Below are positions 1 to 8,655 of a DNA stretch of 40,290 nt, piece after piece. Numbering within the stretch: position 1 is the stretch's first letter; every line of letters starts with the position of its first letter. The notes below the pieces were generated by a model that worked only from the letters and a program-made list of their open reading frames with translations, did no database searches and was not told the DNA's origin. Made by a program: the position numbers and the translations under genes. Source of the stretch: Alphaproteobacteria bacterium (GTDB lineage Bacteria > Pseudomonadota > Alphaproteobacteria > Pelagibacterales > Pelagibacteraceae). The DNA is taken from NCBI GenBank assembly GCA_016870175.1, contig VGCG01000007.1, positions 1-40,290 of the forward strand, read 5' to 3'.

Positions 1-664
1 CTTGATCTACCATCATTGATAAAACAGCAGGATCTTTAATTCCATCTTCTACTATTGCTAGCTCTGGATAAGTAATAATTAATTTATTTGCCTCAGTAGA
101 ACTTGTTATATTTGCAATAGCTCTCCCAGCTAAAACTTCCTGAAAATCTCTTGCAGGCGCTTCTACAGATTGTAATTTAGATTTTGGAAAAAATTCTTTT
201 GCTTTAGCTTCTTGCGAAGTACCTAATGTTGTGGCTATAATGACTTTTTCATTGTTAAGAGACTCCCAAGTTGGATATTTTTTAAAATTTTTCTTCAATA
301 CCAAAGGGACAGTTCCATACTTATAATAAGAATTGCTAAATCCCACAACTAAAGCTCTTTGAGGAGTCTTTGTTACACTGGTCGATAAATCGTATCTGTT
401 TGATGAAATTCCCGAAACAATAGTTTTCCAATCGGTCGGTACAAATATTAATTTTACACCCATATCTTTTGCTAACTCATTCATTACATCAATATCAAAA
501 CCTTTATATTCGTTTGTTGTAGGATCTTTTAAAGACATTGGATCCCAATCACCAGTAGTTCCAACTTTCAACTCGCCATTTGATAAAATTTTATTTAATC
601 TAGACTCTGAGTTGACGGTAAAAGGGTAAAGTAAAAGGATTGCTAAAATTAATATTTTTTTCAT
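1..664 (-). CDS. Family-3 (amino-acid type) periplasmic solute-binding protein, 3' end cut by window
   Basis: The frame is open from an ATG at 664 to base 1, giving the first 221 residues; the C-terminus lies outside the window. Residues 1-20 form a Lys-plus-hydrophobic signal peptide, with likely cleavage near VNSES. The mature part begins with the family-typical [15 protein letters not shown] and [16 protein letters not shown]. Later stretches such as [11 protein letters not shown] match the SBP_bac_3 fold of polar amino acid binding proteins. It lies 33 bases downstream of soxG on the same strand, so it may be co-transcribed with the sarcosine oxidase genes and bind a substrate of that pathway or another amino-acid-like solute; that is inference. 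The related cyclohexadienyl dehydratase-like branch cannot be excluded without the rest of the gene. Confidence 0.85.
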   Translation of the reverse strand, partial: MKKILILAILLLYPFTVNSESRLNKILSNGELKVGTTGDWDPMSLKDPTTNEYKGFDIDVMNELAKDMGVKLIFVPTDWKTIVSGISSNRYDLSTSVTKTPQRALVVGFSNSYYKYGTVPLVLKKNFKKYPTWESLNNEKVIIATTLGTSQEAKAKEFFPKSKLQSVEAPARDFQEVLAGRAIANITSSTEANKLIITYPELAIVEDGIKDPAVLSMMVDQ

Positions 665-697
665 AAGAAATGTTATCTGATTATAATTTAAAGTAAC

Positions 698-1261
698 TTA
701 AATTCTTGACGCAGCATCGCATAAAAATGAGTATAAATGTTCTGAGTATGATCTTCTTACTAGTAAATTAATATTATCGATTTCTTTAAGATGCACTATG
801 ATATCAATTTTTGCTATCAAACTTTGTATCACACTTCCTTTTTTATTTCTAAAGTCATTAAAATTAAAAGGACAACCCAAAGAAAGTAGGTCGAAAATTT
901 TTTTTCCCTTAATGTTAATTAATACATATTGATCTGTCACATCTGTAATAGCCCCTAAATTAGCTTTTGATATTGTATTGACAAGAAGATTTTCTAACTC
1001 ATAACTATTTATGTCCTTGTTGACTACGTTGTTAGAAAAAACCATCCATTCGTCTGGACTTAGCCATATGGCTGTGGTGTCATTATTACTAGAAGAAGTA
1101 CAAGGCTCGGTAGGTAAAATCATATTAAGTGTTTTGCCTACACCTGATAAAAATTCTCTTTTTCTCCCTCTAATAATAAATTTCATAATAGGATTTATTG
1201 CTTTCATTGATAATTCTGAATAAGAATTTTCTTTTATTAATGATGAATTATAATTGAGCAT
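698..1261 (-). CDS. soxG: Sarcosine oxidase gamma subunit
   Basis: This 187-residue protein is the small gamma subunit of heterotetrameric sarcosine oxidase, a cytoplasmic flavoenzyme that demethylates sarcosine to glycine. Supporting stretches include LSPDEWMVF near residues 67-75, GAITDVTDQYVLINIKG near 103-119 and LGCPFNF near 128-134, which fit the GcvT-like fold of the gamma chain. The start overlaps the end of soxA by 14 bases, and the gene is fourth in the order soxB-soxD-soxA-soxG. Length is close to the usual 180-200 residues. The identity rests mainly on the operon, because gamma chains diverge quickly. Confidence 0.9.
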   Translation of the reverse strand: MLNYNSSLIKENSYSELSMKAINPIMKFIIRGRKREFLSGVGKTLNMILPTEPCTSSSNNDTTAIWLSPDEWMVFSNNVVNKDINSYELENLLVNTISKANLGAITDVTDQYVLINIKGKKIFDLLSLGCPFNFNDFRNKKGSVIQSLIAKIDIIVHLKEIDNINLLVRRSYSEHLYSFLCDAASRI

Positions 1262-4259
1262 TTAATCTATTATTCTCTTTATCTAAAAAGACTGGATCAA
1301 CAATCGTAACATTGATATTTTTATTTTCCATTGGTATAAAAAGTTTTTGACCTAACATTTTTTTTCCACCTCTGACTACTGCTAATGCAATAGATTTATT
1401 TAAATTAGGGCTAAAATAACTTGAGGTAACGTGTCCTAACATTTCAATAGGTTTTTGGTTTAAATTTGCAACAATTTGTGCTCCTTCTTCAAGAACCTCA
1501 TTTGGATCTTCAGTCAGCAATCCAACTAATTGTTTTCTATCATCACGCATGGTATCTGATCTGTAAAGTGATCTTTTGCCTATAAAATCGTATTTCTTTT
1601 TACTAACTATCCAATCCATCTGCAAATCAATGGGCGTTAAAGTAGCATCAGTGTCTTGACCTACAATAATAAATCCTTTTTCTGCTCTAAGTAAATGCAT
1701 TGTTTCCGTTCCATAAGGTGTAATATTGAATTCTTTACCGCAATCCATAATTTTTTCCCAAAGTGACATTCCGTAATTTGCTTGAATGTTAATTTCGTAA
1801 CTTTGTTCACCTGTAAAACTAATTCTCATGACTCTGCATTTAATATTATCTATGATTGTATTCTTAAAAGACATATGGGGCAGACTCACCTCTGACAGAT
1901 CTAAATTTGGTATTACTTTAGAAACTATTTTTTTACTATTAGGTCCACAAATACTTATTGTTGCATAATGATCAGTGACTGAAGTTAAATAAACATCAAG
2001 CTCAGGCCATTCAGTTTGAAGATAATCTTCAAGTTTAGCTAGAACATTAGCCGCCCCACCGGTAGTAGTTGTCATAATAAAATGGTTTTTATCAAGACGT
2101 GTAGTTACTCCGTCATCATAAACCATTCCATCCTCATTCAGCATCAGACCATATCTACATTTTCCTATATCGAGCTTTGTCCATGAATTAGTGTAAACTC
2201 TATTTAGAAATTCTGAAGCATCAGTGCCTTGTATATCTATTTTACCTAATGTTGATGCATCTAATATACCAGCACTTTCTCTTGCGGCTTTACTTTCTCT
2301 TTGTACTGCATCATGCATACTTTCATTATTAACAGGATAATACCAAGCTCTTTTCCACTGACCAACATTTTCAAATTTAGCATTATTTTTAACATGCCAA
2401 TCATTAATTGGTGTTTTTCTGGTTATATCAAAAAACTCACCAACATTTCTTCCAACAATAGTTCCAAATGGTAAAGGAGTGTAGGGAGGTCTAAATGTAG
2501 TTGTACCTAATTCACTCATCTTTACTCCTGTAGTTTCTGCAATTATCCCAAGTGCGTGCATATTACCAAGTTTTCCTTGATCAGTACCCATGCCTGTCGT
2601 TGTATATCTTTTTACATGTTCTATTGATCTAAATCCTTCCCTTAGAGCTAATTTAATATCTTTTGCTGTTGCATCATTTTGATAATCGATGAATGATTTG
2701 GTTTTTCCTAAAATTTTATCAGAAGGTAGTAACCATATATTTCTTTTATTTAAATTACTCGCTCCACTTACATCTATATTATCGTATTCACTTTCACTTA
2801 TTTCCAAAAATTCTTTTAGAATTTTTGTATTTTTATAAATAATTTGATCTAGTTCAAAATCTCCATTGCATGAACCTATGCTAATTTGTTTAGAAGGATA
2901 TATTTTTGGGACGAAAATTTGATCTTTTTCATCAAATTCTAATTTACCTCCGGATTGAGTGAATAGATGAACAGCTGGCGTCCATCCACCTGCTATTCCA
3001 AGACAATCACAGTTTATAAATAATTTTTGTCCTTTAACGGATTGGCCATCACTAGATAATTGCATCACAGATATTTTCTTTATTCTTTTATAGCCATATG
3101 TATCAACCACTGTACTAGATCTGTAAATTTTAATTCCATTTGCTTCAACTTCTTTAGATATTTCTGAATTACAATTTTCTCTAATGTCAATTATAGCGTT
3201 TACTTTAATTCCTTTTTGATCTAAAGAGATTGCAGTCTCATATGCAGTATCATTATTAGTAAATAAGATATTTTCTTTACCACAAGCTACACCAAAAAAA
3301 TCAGCATATTTTTTAATAGCAGACGATAACATTATTCCAGGACGATCATTATTATTGAAAACTAAAGGTCGTTCTAAAGCGCCTGTGGCTAAGATTACTT
3401 TTTTTGCTCTAATTTTAAGAAGTCTTTGTCTAACTTTATATTTTTTTTCATTTGCAGGAAGATGATCAGTTAAATTTTCTCTTGCAAGCAAAAAATTGTA
3501 ACCGTGAAATGCTGCAATACTCGTTCTTGTTTTAATAATTAAATTTTTAAATTTATTAATTTCTTTAATTTCGTTTTCTAACCAAGAACATGAAGTTTGA
3601 TTATTAATTTTATAAAATTTTGAATTTTGAAAAATTGTAGATCCACCAATATTTGGATTTTCATCAACTAATAATGTATTTAAACCTCTTTTAGCCGACA
3701 TTTTTGCAGCCATTATTCCTGAAATACCACCTCCAATAATTAATACATCACAATGAATATACTTATGTTCGTAAATATCTGGATCTGGAAGCTTAGGTGA
3801 TTTTCCAAGACCTGCTGAATGTCTTATAAAATATTCATATTTTAACCAAAAACTCGCAGGCCACATAAATGTTTTGTAATAAAATCCAGCAGGCAAAATA
3901 GGTGATAAAAAATTATTAATGCCGCCTATGTCAAAATTTACACTTGGCCAACAATTTTGACTTTTGGCTTTAAGTCCTTCATAGATTTCTATTTCAGTCG
4001 CTCTTACATTGGGCTCTGTAAAAGCTGTATTATCATTTATTTGAACTATTGCATTTGGTTCCTCGGAACCTGCTGTCATAATTCCCCGTGGACGATGATA
4101 TTTAAAACTTCTTCCAATCAGGTGTATATTATTTGCTAAAAGTGCTGAAGCTAATGTATCTCCCTTAAATCCAAAATATTTAGTTCCATTGAACTTGAAA
4201 CTAACACGAGATGTTTGATCGATAAATTTACTTCCTTTAGTTCTAAGATTTTTTACCAT
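1248..4259 (-). CDS. soxA: Sarcosine oxidase alpha subunit
   Basis: This is the large 1003-residue alpha chain of heterotetrameric sarcosine oxidase. Residues 1-95 form the ferredoxin-like N-terminal domain with the family motif RPRGIMTAGSEEPNA at about 56-70. A dinucleotide-binding region starts at about 170 with the glycine motif IIGGGISG (174-181). A C-terminal aminomethyltransferase (GcvT-like) half, roughly residues 600-1000, holds the folate site and captures the methyl-derived carbon as methylenetetrahydrofolate. Length matches the family (about 960-1000). It is separated by 3 bases from soxD and overlaps soxG by 14. The FAD and FMN sites lie mostly on the beta chain and its interface. 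Confidence 0.96.
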   Translation of the reverse strand: MVKNLRTKGSKFIDQTSRVSFKFNGTKYFGFKGDTLASALLANNIHLIGRSFKYHRPRGIMTAGSEEPNAIVQINDNTAFTEPNVRATEIEIYEGLKAKSQNCWPSVNFDIGGINNFLSPILPAGFYYKTFMWPASFWLKYEYFIRHSAGLGKSPKLPDPDIYEHKYIHCDVLIIGGGISGIMAAKMSAKRGLNTLLVDENPNIGGSTIFQNSKFYKINNQTSCSWLENEIKEINKFKNLIIKTRTSIAAFHGYNFLLARENLTDHLPANEKKYKVRQRLLKIRAKKVILATGALERPLVFNNNDRPGIMLSSAIKKYADFFGVACGKENILFTNNDTAYETAISLDQKGIKVNAIIDIRENCNSEISKEVEANGIKIYRSSTVVDTYGYKRIKKISVMQLSSDGQSVKGQKLFINCDCLGIAGGWTPAVHLFTQSGGKLEFDEKDQIFVPKIYPSKQISIGSCNGDFELDQIIYKNTKILKEFLEISESEYDNIDVSGASNLNKRNIWLLPSDKILGKTKSFIDYQNDATAKDIKLALREGFRSIEHVKRYTTTGMGTDQGKLGNMHALGIIAETTGVKMSELGTTTFRPPYTPLPFGTIVGRNVGEFFDITRKTPINDWHVKNNAKFENVGQWKRAWYYPVNNESMHDAVQRESKAARESAGILDASTLGKIDIQGTDASEFLNRVYTNSWTKLDIGKCRYGLMLNEDGMVYDDGVTTRLDKNHFIMTTTTGGAANVLAKLEDYLQTEWPELDVYLTSVTDHYATISICGPNSKKIVSKVIPNLDLSEVSLPHMSFKNTIIDNIKCRVMRISFTGEQSYEINIQANYGMSLWEKIMDCGKEFNITPYGTETMHLLRAEKGFIIVGQDTDATLTPIDLQMDWIVSKKKYDFIGKRSLYRSDTMRDDRKQLVGLLTEDPNEVLEEGAQIVANLNQKPIEMLGHVTSSYFSPNLNKSIALAVVRGGKKMLGQKLFIPMENKNINVTIVDPVFLDKENNRLNAQL

Positions 4260-4262
4260 TAA

Positions 4263-4538
4263 TTAAATAGCAGGTGGTTTTTGACCCATTTTATATACAG
4301 CTTTAATTTGATCGTTAGATGTGTCTCGAATAACATTAAACCATTTTCTGCAACCGTGAGAATGATTCCATCTTTCAAACTGAATACCTTTTATATTTTT
4401 TCTCATAAATAAATATTCAGCCCATTCATCATCACTTAATTCAGTGGGTTGTTTAGGGCGCAAAATATGAGCTTCCCCTCCAGCCTTGAATTCGCTTTGT
4501 TCCCTTTCACCACAAAAAGGACAATTTATTAAAAACAT
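4263..4538 (-). CDS. soxD: Sarcosine oxidase delta subunit (zinc-binding)
   Basis: This 91-residue chain is the zinc-binding delta subunit of heterotetrameric sarcosine oxidase. The motif CPFCG gives Cys6 and Cys9, and WNHSHGCRKWFN gives His59 and Cys63. These are the zinc ligands and spacing known for the family. The segment ELSDDEWAEYLFMR (about 33-46) is also typical. Its start codon shares one base with the soxB stop codon, so translational coupling is likely. There is no sign of truncation. Confidence 0.96.
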   Translation of the reverse strand: MFLINCPFCGEREQSEFKAGGEAHILRPKQPTELSDDEWAEYLFMRKNIKGIQFERWNHSHGCRKWFNVIRDTSNDQIKAVYKMGQKPPAI

Positions 4539-5791
4539 TAATGTGCGACTGCCGCAGCACCGTGTTCATCAACAAGATCACCACTTACAAATCTATTAAG
4601 ATTAAATGCAGCATTTAATTTGTGAGGTTCATCATTTGCAATAGTATGAGCAAACAAGTCACCCGATCCTGGTGTAGCTTTAAAACCGCCAGTTCCCCAT
4701 CCACAATTAAAATACAATCCTTTAATAGAAGTTTTGCTTATTATTGGACTTGCATCAGGACAGATATCAACTATTCCTCCCCATTGTCTTAACATGCGCA
4801 TTCTACTAAAGATTGGGTATAGTTCTAGTATAGCATTCAAAGTACCTTCAATTATGTCGTGACTTCCTTTTTGAGTATAGGAAACATAATCGTCAGTTCC
4901 AGCACCAATAACAAGTTCACCTTTATCTGATTGACTAATGTAAGCATGAACTGCATTTGACATAACAACAGTATCTATAATTGGTTTTACTGGTTCTGAC
5001 ACCAAAGCTTGAAGTGGTTTACTTTCAAGTGGCAATCTTAAACCGACCATACTTGCAATAACGCTTGAATGACCAGCAGCAACTACGCCAATTTTTCTCG
5101 TTTTTATAAAACCTCTTGTAGTCTCAATACCTTCAACACTGTCAAAAGTTCTTTTTATTCCTTTAACTTCACAGTTCTGGATTATGTCAACACCCATTTC
5201 GTCAGCACCTCTTGCATATCCCCATGCAACAGCATCATGTCTTGCTGTGCCAGCTCTTTTTTGTAAAGTTCCACCTAATACTGGATATCTAATTTTTTGT
5301 GAAGTATTTATTATTGGACAAAATTTTTTAACTTCATCTGTAGTTAAATAAACTGAGTCTATACCATTCAATCTATTGGCATGAGTTCTTCTTTTTAAAT
5401 CTCTCACGTCTTGCAAGTTGTGAGCAAGATTCATTACTCCTCTTTGACTGAACATCACATTATAATTTAATTCTGTTGATAGATTCTCCCAAATTTTTAG
5501 CGCGTGATCGTACAAACCTGCACTTGCATCCCATAAATAATTAGATCTAATTATTGTTGTATTTCGTCCAGTATTACCTCCACCAATCCAGCCTTTTTCA
5601 ACTACTGCAATATTTTTCATCCCATGTTTTTTTGCAAGATAGTAGGCAGTTGCCAAGCCATGACCACCACCACCAATAATAACCACATCATATTCTTTTT
5701 TTGGAGTAGGGTCTTTCCATGCTTTTTCCCAATTTTCATGATATGAAAAAGCATTTTTAACTAATGAGAATATTGAGTATTTATTTTTCAT
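4538..5791 (-). CDS. soxB: Sarcosine oxidase beta subunit
   Basis: The beta chain carries the catalytic FAD site. A dinucleotide-binding motif [18 protein letters not shown] sits at about residues 36-53. The segment [16 protein letters not shown] contains His185, which aligns with the histidine that covalently holds FMN in characterised heterotetrameric enzymes. The end has the family motif [18 protein letters not shown] chose the ATG at 5791 (417 residues, MKNKYSIF...) over an in-frame TTG at 5806, which would add LVII-type residues foreign to the family. It is the first gene of soxBDAG and is preceded by a long regulatory-looking region. Confidence 0.95.
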   Translation of the reverse strand: MKNKYSIFSLVKNAFSYHENWEKAWKDPTPKKEYDVVIIGGGGHGLATAYYLAKKHGMKNIAVVEKGWIGGGNTGRNTTIIRSNYLWDASAGLYDHALKIWENLSTELNYNVMFSQRGVMNLAHNLQDVRDLKRRTHANRLNGIDSVYLTTDEVKKFCPIINTSQKIRYPVLGGTLQKRAGTARHDAVAWGYARGADEMGVDIIQNCEVKGIKRTFDSVEGIETTRGFIKTRKIGVVAAGHSSVIASMVGLRLPLESKPLQALVSEPVKPIIDTVVMSNAVHAYISQSDKGELVIGAGTDDYVSYTQKGSHDIIEGTLNAILELYPIFSRMRMLRQWGGIVDICPDASPIISKTSIKGLYFNCGWGTGGFKATPGSGDLFAHTIANDEPHKLNAAFNLNRFVSGDLVDEHGAAAVAH

Positions 5792-5858
5792 AATTATGAC
5801 CAACAATTACTTTATAAATATTAAATTTTCAATAGATCACATTGATGTTTATTAAATT

Positions 5859-5864
5859 ATTATA
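5859..5864 (-). promoter_or_regulatory. Candidate -10 box of soxBDAG
   Basis: A perfect TATAAT on the minus strand lies about 67 bases upstream of the soxB ATG. The best -35-like hexamer is TTGAAT at 5885-5890, but the 20-base spacing is long. Activator dependence through the adjacent dyads is possible; this is inference from sequence only. Confidence 0.35.
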
Positions 5865-5875
5865 AAGCGGAGAGT

Positions 5876-5925
5876 TTGAAAAATATTCAATAGTGAGCTC
5901 ATTATTCCTAATTTTTAAAAATTAG
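5876..5925. promoter_or_regulatory. Three adjacent dyads, probable operator cluster of the sox operon
   Basis: TTGAA and TTCAA form an interrupted repeat at 5876-5890. AATAGTGAGCTCATTATT at 5889-5906 is symmetric at 16 of 18 positions. CTAATTTTTAAAAATTAG at 5908-5925 is a perfect 18-base palindrome. The first overlaps the candidate -35 region of the minus-strand sox promoter, and the other two sit just upstream. The layout suits binding by one or more dimeric regulators, but AT-rich palindromes also arise by chance. Confidence 0.4.
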
Positions 5926-6165
5926 TAGTTGCTTTGGTTTGTGAAGCTATTGTTAATTCAAACGTTTAGAATTAAATAAAAAAACTTAATAATTTAATTA
6001 TCTTAAAATTTAAAAAACATATCAAAACTAGATTTATAGAAGTTTTACTTCAAAACCAGCTAGAATAATTGATTAAATTGTTAATGACTTAGCAGTGATA
6101 AAAAAATTAGAATAATTAAATAATTTATGCTACAAGATTTGTACCTGGTAGCGACAGGATTACCT

Positions 6166-6171
6166 TATACT
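6166..6171 (+). promoter_or_regulatory. Candidate -10 box of tRNA-Ser
   Basis: TATACT ends 22 bases before the mature tRNA 5' end, which predicts a start near 6178 and a short 5' leader. A TTGTAC at 6139-6144 is the only -35-like hexamer, with a long 21-base spacing, so the call is tentative. Confidence 0.35.
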
Positions 6172-6193
6172 ACTAGAAAAAATATCCTAGCAC

Positions 6194-6286
6194 GGAGGGT
6201 TGGGTGAGATGGATTAAACCAGTCGGTTGCTAACTGACCGAACGTCGAAAGATGTTCCAAGAGTTCGAATCTCTTATCCTCCGCCA
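6194..6286 (+). tRNA. tRNA-Ser (anticodon GCU)
   Basis: The acceptor arm pairs 6194-6200 (GGAGGGT) with 6276-6282 (ATCCTCC), followed by discriminator G6283 and an encoded CCA at 6284-6286. The anticodon stem GTCGG/CTGAC encloses the loop TTGCTAA, giving anticodon GCT, which reads AGC and AGU codons. A long variable arm is present, and the T arm has GAGTTCGAATCTC. The 93-base length is normal for a class II serine tRNA. The gene stands alone between the sox region and slt. A reverse-strand open frame across it is a known kind of false prediction. Confidence 0.97.
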
Positions 6287-6401
6287 GGAAAATTAAATAA
6301 TAGAAAAAATAATTAATATAATAATAATTCACGCGATACAATTGGATACATATCAAAACAATTATGTATAAATAATTTATTAATATATTGTATGAAAAGT
6401 G

Positions 6402-8612
6402 TTAATTTTTAAAAAAATCTTTCATTGGAATTGGTTTTTTTTCTAGGATATATCTATATACGTTATAATTTTCTAAAACACGTTGAACGTAGTTTCTTGT
6501 TTCTGAAAATCTTATTAATTCAATCCAATCTACATAATCAATTTGTTTTTTTTGTGGATCTTTATTTATTTTTTTCCAACTCGAAACTCTACTAGGACCA
6601 GCATTATAAGCGGCTAATGCATAAGTATAAGAACCCTCATAATCTGAAATTAATCCTGCTATATAATGTGAACCAAGATTTATGTTATATTCGGCATCTG
6701 AGGTAAGTCTTGATTTTGAGTAAGGTAGATTAGCTTGCTTTGCAACAACTTTGGCTGTCGGTGGCATTATTTGCATCAAACCTAGAGCTCCAACATGACT
6801 GCCAGCGCTTAAATGAAATTCACTTTCTTGTCTTATTATAGATAAAATAAGTGCAGCCTCTGGAATTTTACGACCATTGACTTCTTTAGGAATGTCTAAA
6901 ATTGGATAATTGTATTTATTATGAAATCTTTTTTCATATGAAGCAAATTTTGCTATTTGTATAGCAAAATCCGGTCTATTAATACTAGAGGCCAACTCTG
7001 CTGCAAGGATTTCACTCCCAGCATTAACGTTATCGTTTGCAAGATGCCTTAAGAGAAATTTAGCATAAGTGTTCTCATTTAAATCATTTAAAAGATAAAC
7101 AATTTTTACAAGTTCATTGCTAAAAAAAATATCTTTATATTCCTCACTTGCTTTTATGTCATCTTCTAATTTAAAATTACCTTTAGGATTTATCTTCATA
7201 TAGGCTAGTTGACCATAATAAGTAGTTAAATATTTAGCCGCCTCTTGGTACCAAATTTTTGAATTTTCAAAATCATTTAATTTTTCATAAGCACGTCCTA
7301 GCCAGAATCCACCTCGAGATTTACTAATTGGATAATTTACATTATTATAAAAATTATTAAAATGGCTGATTGATAATAGAGGTTCTTTTAAAAAGCTTAA
7401 TGCTATCCATCCACTCATCCACTCGGCATCAGCAAATTCAGGACCCTCATTAAGTCCATGATTTTTTGTAATTTTATAGGCTAGATCGTATTTTTTCTCA
7501 TAGATTAATCTTCTTGAGATAAACTCACGTTCAACCCACCATTTTTCAGGATTTACAAGGTATTCTTTATTATTTTTAATCTTTGTTAAAATTTCAACCG
7601 AACCATCAATAAGGTCTCGCTTTCTTCTCCACTTTAACCGATCATAATTTAAACCAGCATCATTTAAAAGGTCTTGTGGAACATTTGCTATAGCTTGGTC
7701 AATACCTTTTGCATTTGTCATTAACATTTGTCTAGCCGTATATAAGAGTTTGAAATTTGTTGGTAAGAAATTTAATAAATTTTTTAAGTCTGAGGATTTA
7801 TTACTCCAAGCCAAATAATCAGCTCTTTTAATTTGGTCAATTGGTTCAAGATATTTTTTATATTTTTTTTGGAATAAAGTTAATTGATTTTTTGATAAAT
7901 CAGCAGTGATCCAACCTTTTTTAATTAATTCCTTACCTTTGTTATATTGACCTATATAAATATAACTCTCACCCAATAAGATCTGACCATAACCACTCAA
8001 TGGTTCATATAATTTAAACCAGTCTATTATTTTTTTTGGTGATAATGTATCAATTGAAAGTTTATTTTCTGCAAGGACTCTTAATTTATCAATATTTGGA
8101 TAATTTTTATTTTTTTCAATAAAATTCTTATAATCATAAAATGAAGCTGTATTTTCAGTGGTCAATAGATAATTCCATTGAATAAAATTATGAATTGAAT
8201 TATCGGATGCTTTTTTTGCAGTTTTTAATGATGTATCCCATTTTTTATTTTTCATTTCATTTACAGCCTTTTTTGCAATCTCAAAGTCAGTTAAATTATA
8301 ATGTTGTGAAATTTTTATTTCTGGCTTTTTGTTTGTTTGAGCAATTAATGGCTTTTTTTTGGGAACTTTTAATTCAAGTTTTTTATCTAATTTTGTATCT
8401 AGTATTACAATTTGTTCTGTTGTCTCATTTTTTATTTTGGGTTTTTGCAGTGGTTTCGAACTGTTAATTATAATTTTAGAATTATTTTCCTGTTTTGATA
8501 AGTTTGGTTTTTTTAATGGTATTATTTGTACCTCTATAGCAGTGATTTTATTATACGATGTAAAAGAAATTATCAAAGTAAGTAAAAAAAAGATTAATTT
8601 TTTTTTTGACAT
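6402..8612 (-). CDS. slt: Soluble lytic murein transglycosylase
   Basis: This 736-residue periplasmic enzyme cleaves peptidoglycan glycan strands, forming 1,6-anhydro ends. Residues 1-25 form a signal peptide with a KKK start and hydrophobic core. A low-complexity Lys/Pro-rich segment follows (about 28-95), then a long helical superhelix domain. The C-terminal SLT domain starts near 590: Glu596 in ESEFH is the expected catalytic acid. ALGLMQIMPPTA (about 609-620) and AAYNAGPSRV (about 667-676) are the other family motifs. It is divergent from dapA across only 43 bases. The family is well supported; the exact subtype is not. Confidence 0.93.
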   Translation of the reverse strand: MSKKKLIFFLLTLIISFTSYNKITAIEVQIIPLKKPNLSKQENNSKIIINSSKPLQKPKIKNETTEQIVILDTKLDKKLELKVPKKKPLIAQTNKKPEIKISQHYNLTDFEIAKKAVNEMKNKKWDTSLKTAKKASDNSIHNFIQWNYLLTTENTASFYDYKNFIEKNKNYPNIDKLRVLAENKLSIDTLSPKKIIDWFKLYEPLSGYGQILLGESYIYIGQYNKGKELIKKGWITADLSKNQLTLFQKKYKKYLEPIDQIKRADYLAWSNKSSDLKNLLNFLPTNFKLLYTARQMLMTNAKGIDQAIANVPQDLLNDAGLNYDRLKWRRKRDLIDGSVEILTKIKNNKEYLVNPEKWWVEREFISRRLIYEKKYDLAYKITKNHGLNEGPEFADAEWMSGWIALSFLKEPLLSISHFNNFYNNVNYPISKSRGGFWLGRAYEKLNDFENSKIWYQEAAKYLTTYYGQLAYMKINPKGNFKLEDDIKASEEYKDIFFSNELVKIVYLLNDLNENTYAKFLLRHLANDNVNAGSEILAAELASSINRPDFAIQIAKFASYEKRFHNKYNYPILDIPKEVNGRKIPEAALILSIIRQESEFHLSAGSHVGALGLMQIMPPTAKVVAKQANLPYSKSRLTSDAEYNINLGSHYIAGLISDYEGSYTYALAAYNAGPSRVSSWKKINKDPQKKQIDYVDWIELIRFSETRNYVQRVLENYNVYRYILEKKPIPMKDFFKN

Positions 8613-8620
8613 AAACTTTT

Positions 8621-8626
8621 ATTATA
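8621..8626 (-). promoter_or_regulatory. Candidate -10 box of slt
   Basis: A perfect TATAAT on the minus strand lies 8 bases before the slt ATG (8612). Transcription would begin about 0-3 bases before the start codon, giving an essentially leaderless message. No good -35 is visible. Confidence 0.4.
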
Positions 8627-8641
8627 TGAATCAATAAAATA

Positions 8642-8650
8642 TGTTATAAG
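8642..8650 (+). promoter_or_regulatory. Candidate extended -10 promoter of dapA
   Basis: TGTTATAAG fits an extended -10 (TGn plus TATAAG) and ends 5 bases before the dapA ATG at 8656. The predicted start falls on or next to the ATG. It argues against using the in-frame GTG at 8650, which would lie inside the promoter. Confidence 0.45.
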
Positions 8651-8655
8651 TGTTT

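Larger units (their letters stand above)
5792..6193. other. 402-base non-coding region between soxB and tRNA-Ser
   Basis: No convincing gene is present on either strand. The stretch is very AT-rich and unusually long for this compact sequence. It should hold the leader and promoter of soxBDAG on the minus strand and the promoter of tRNA-Ser on the plus strand. The clearest structure is a run of three adjacent dyads at 5876-5925 next to a minus-strand TATAAT at 5859-5864. A small hairpin-like repeat GAAG/CTTC occurs near 6039-6051. I see no recognisable riboswitch motif. Confidence 0.6.

Noticed and set aside
5792..5806. TTG start adding five residues to soxB
   Set aside because: The ATG at 5791 is more usual and better matches the beta-subunit start.
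5792..6193. Glycine riboswitch upstream of the sox operon
   Set aside because: Glycine riboswitches occur in SAR11 relatives, but the conserved GGAGA-type aptamer elements in tandem are not seen here.
6165..6356. Minus-strand open frame of 63 codons across the tRNA
   Set aside because: It is antisense to tRNA-Ser(GCU), whose fold and CCA end are clear; such frames are a known false call.
8195..8637. Plus-strand frames inside slt
   Set aside because: They are shadows of the Lys-rich slt start, giving Phe/Leu-rich translations without family similarity.
8650..8655. GTG as start of dapA
   Set aside because: It lies in the candidate -10 box, and the ATG at 8656 matches the DapA N-terminus.
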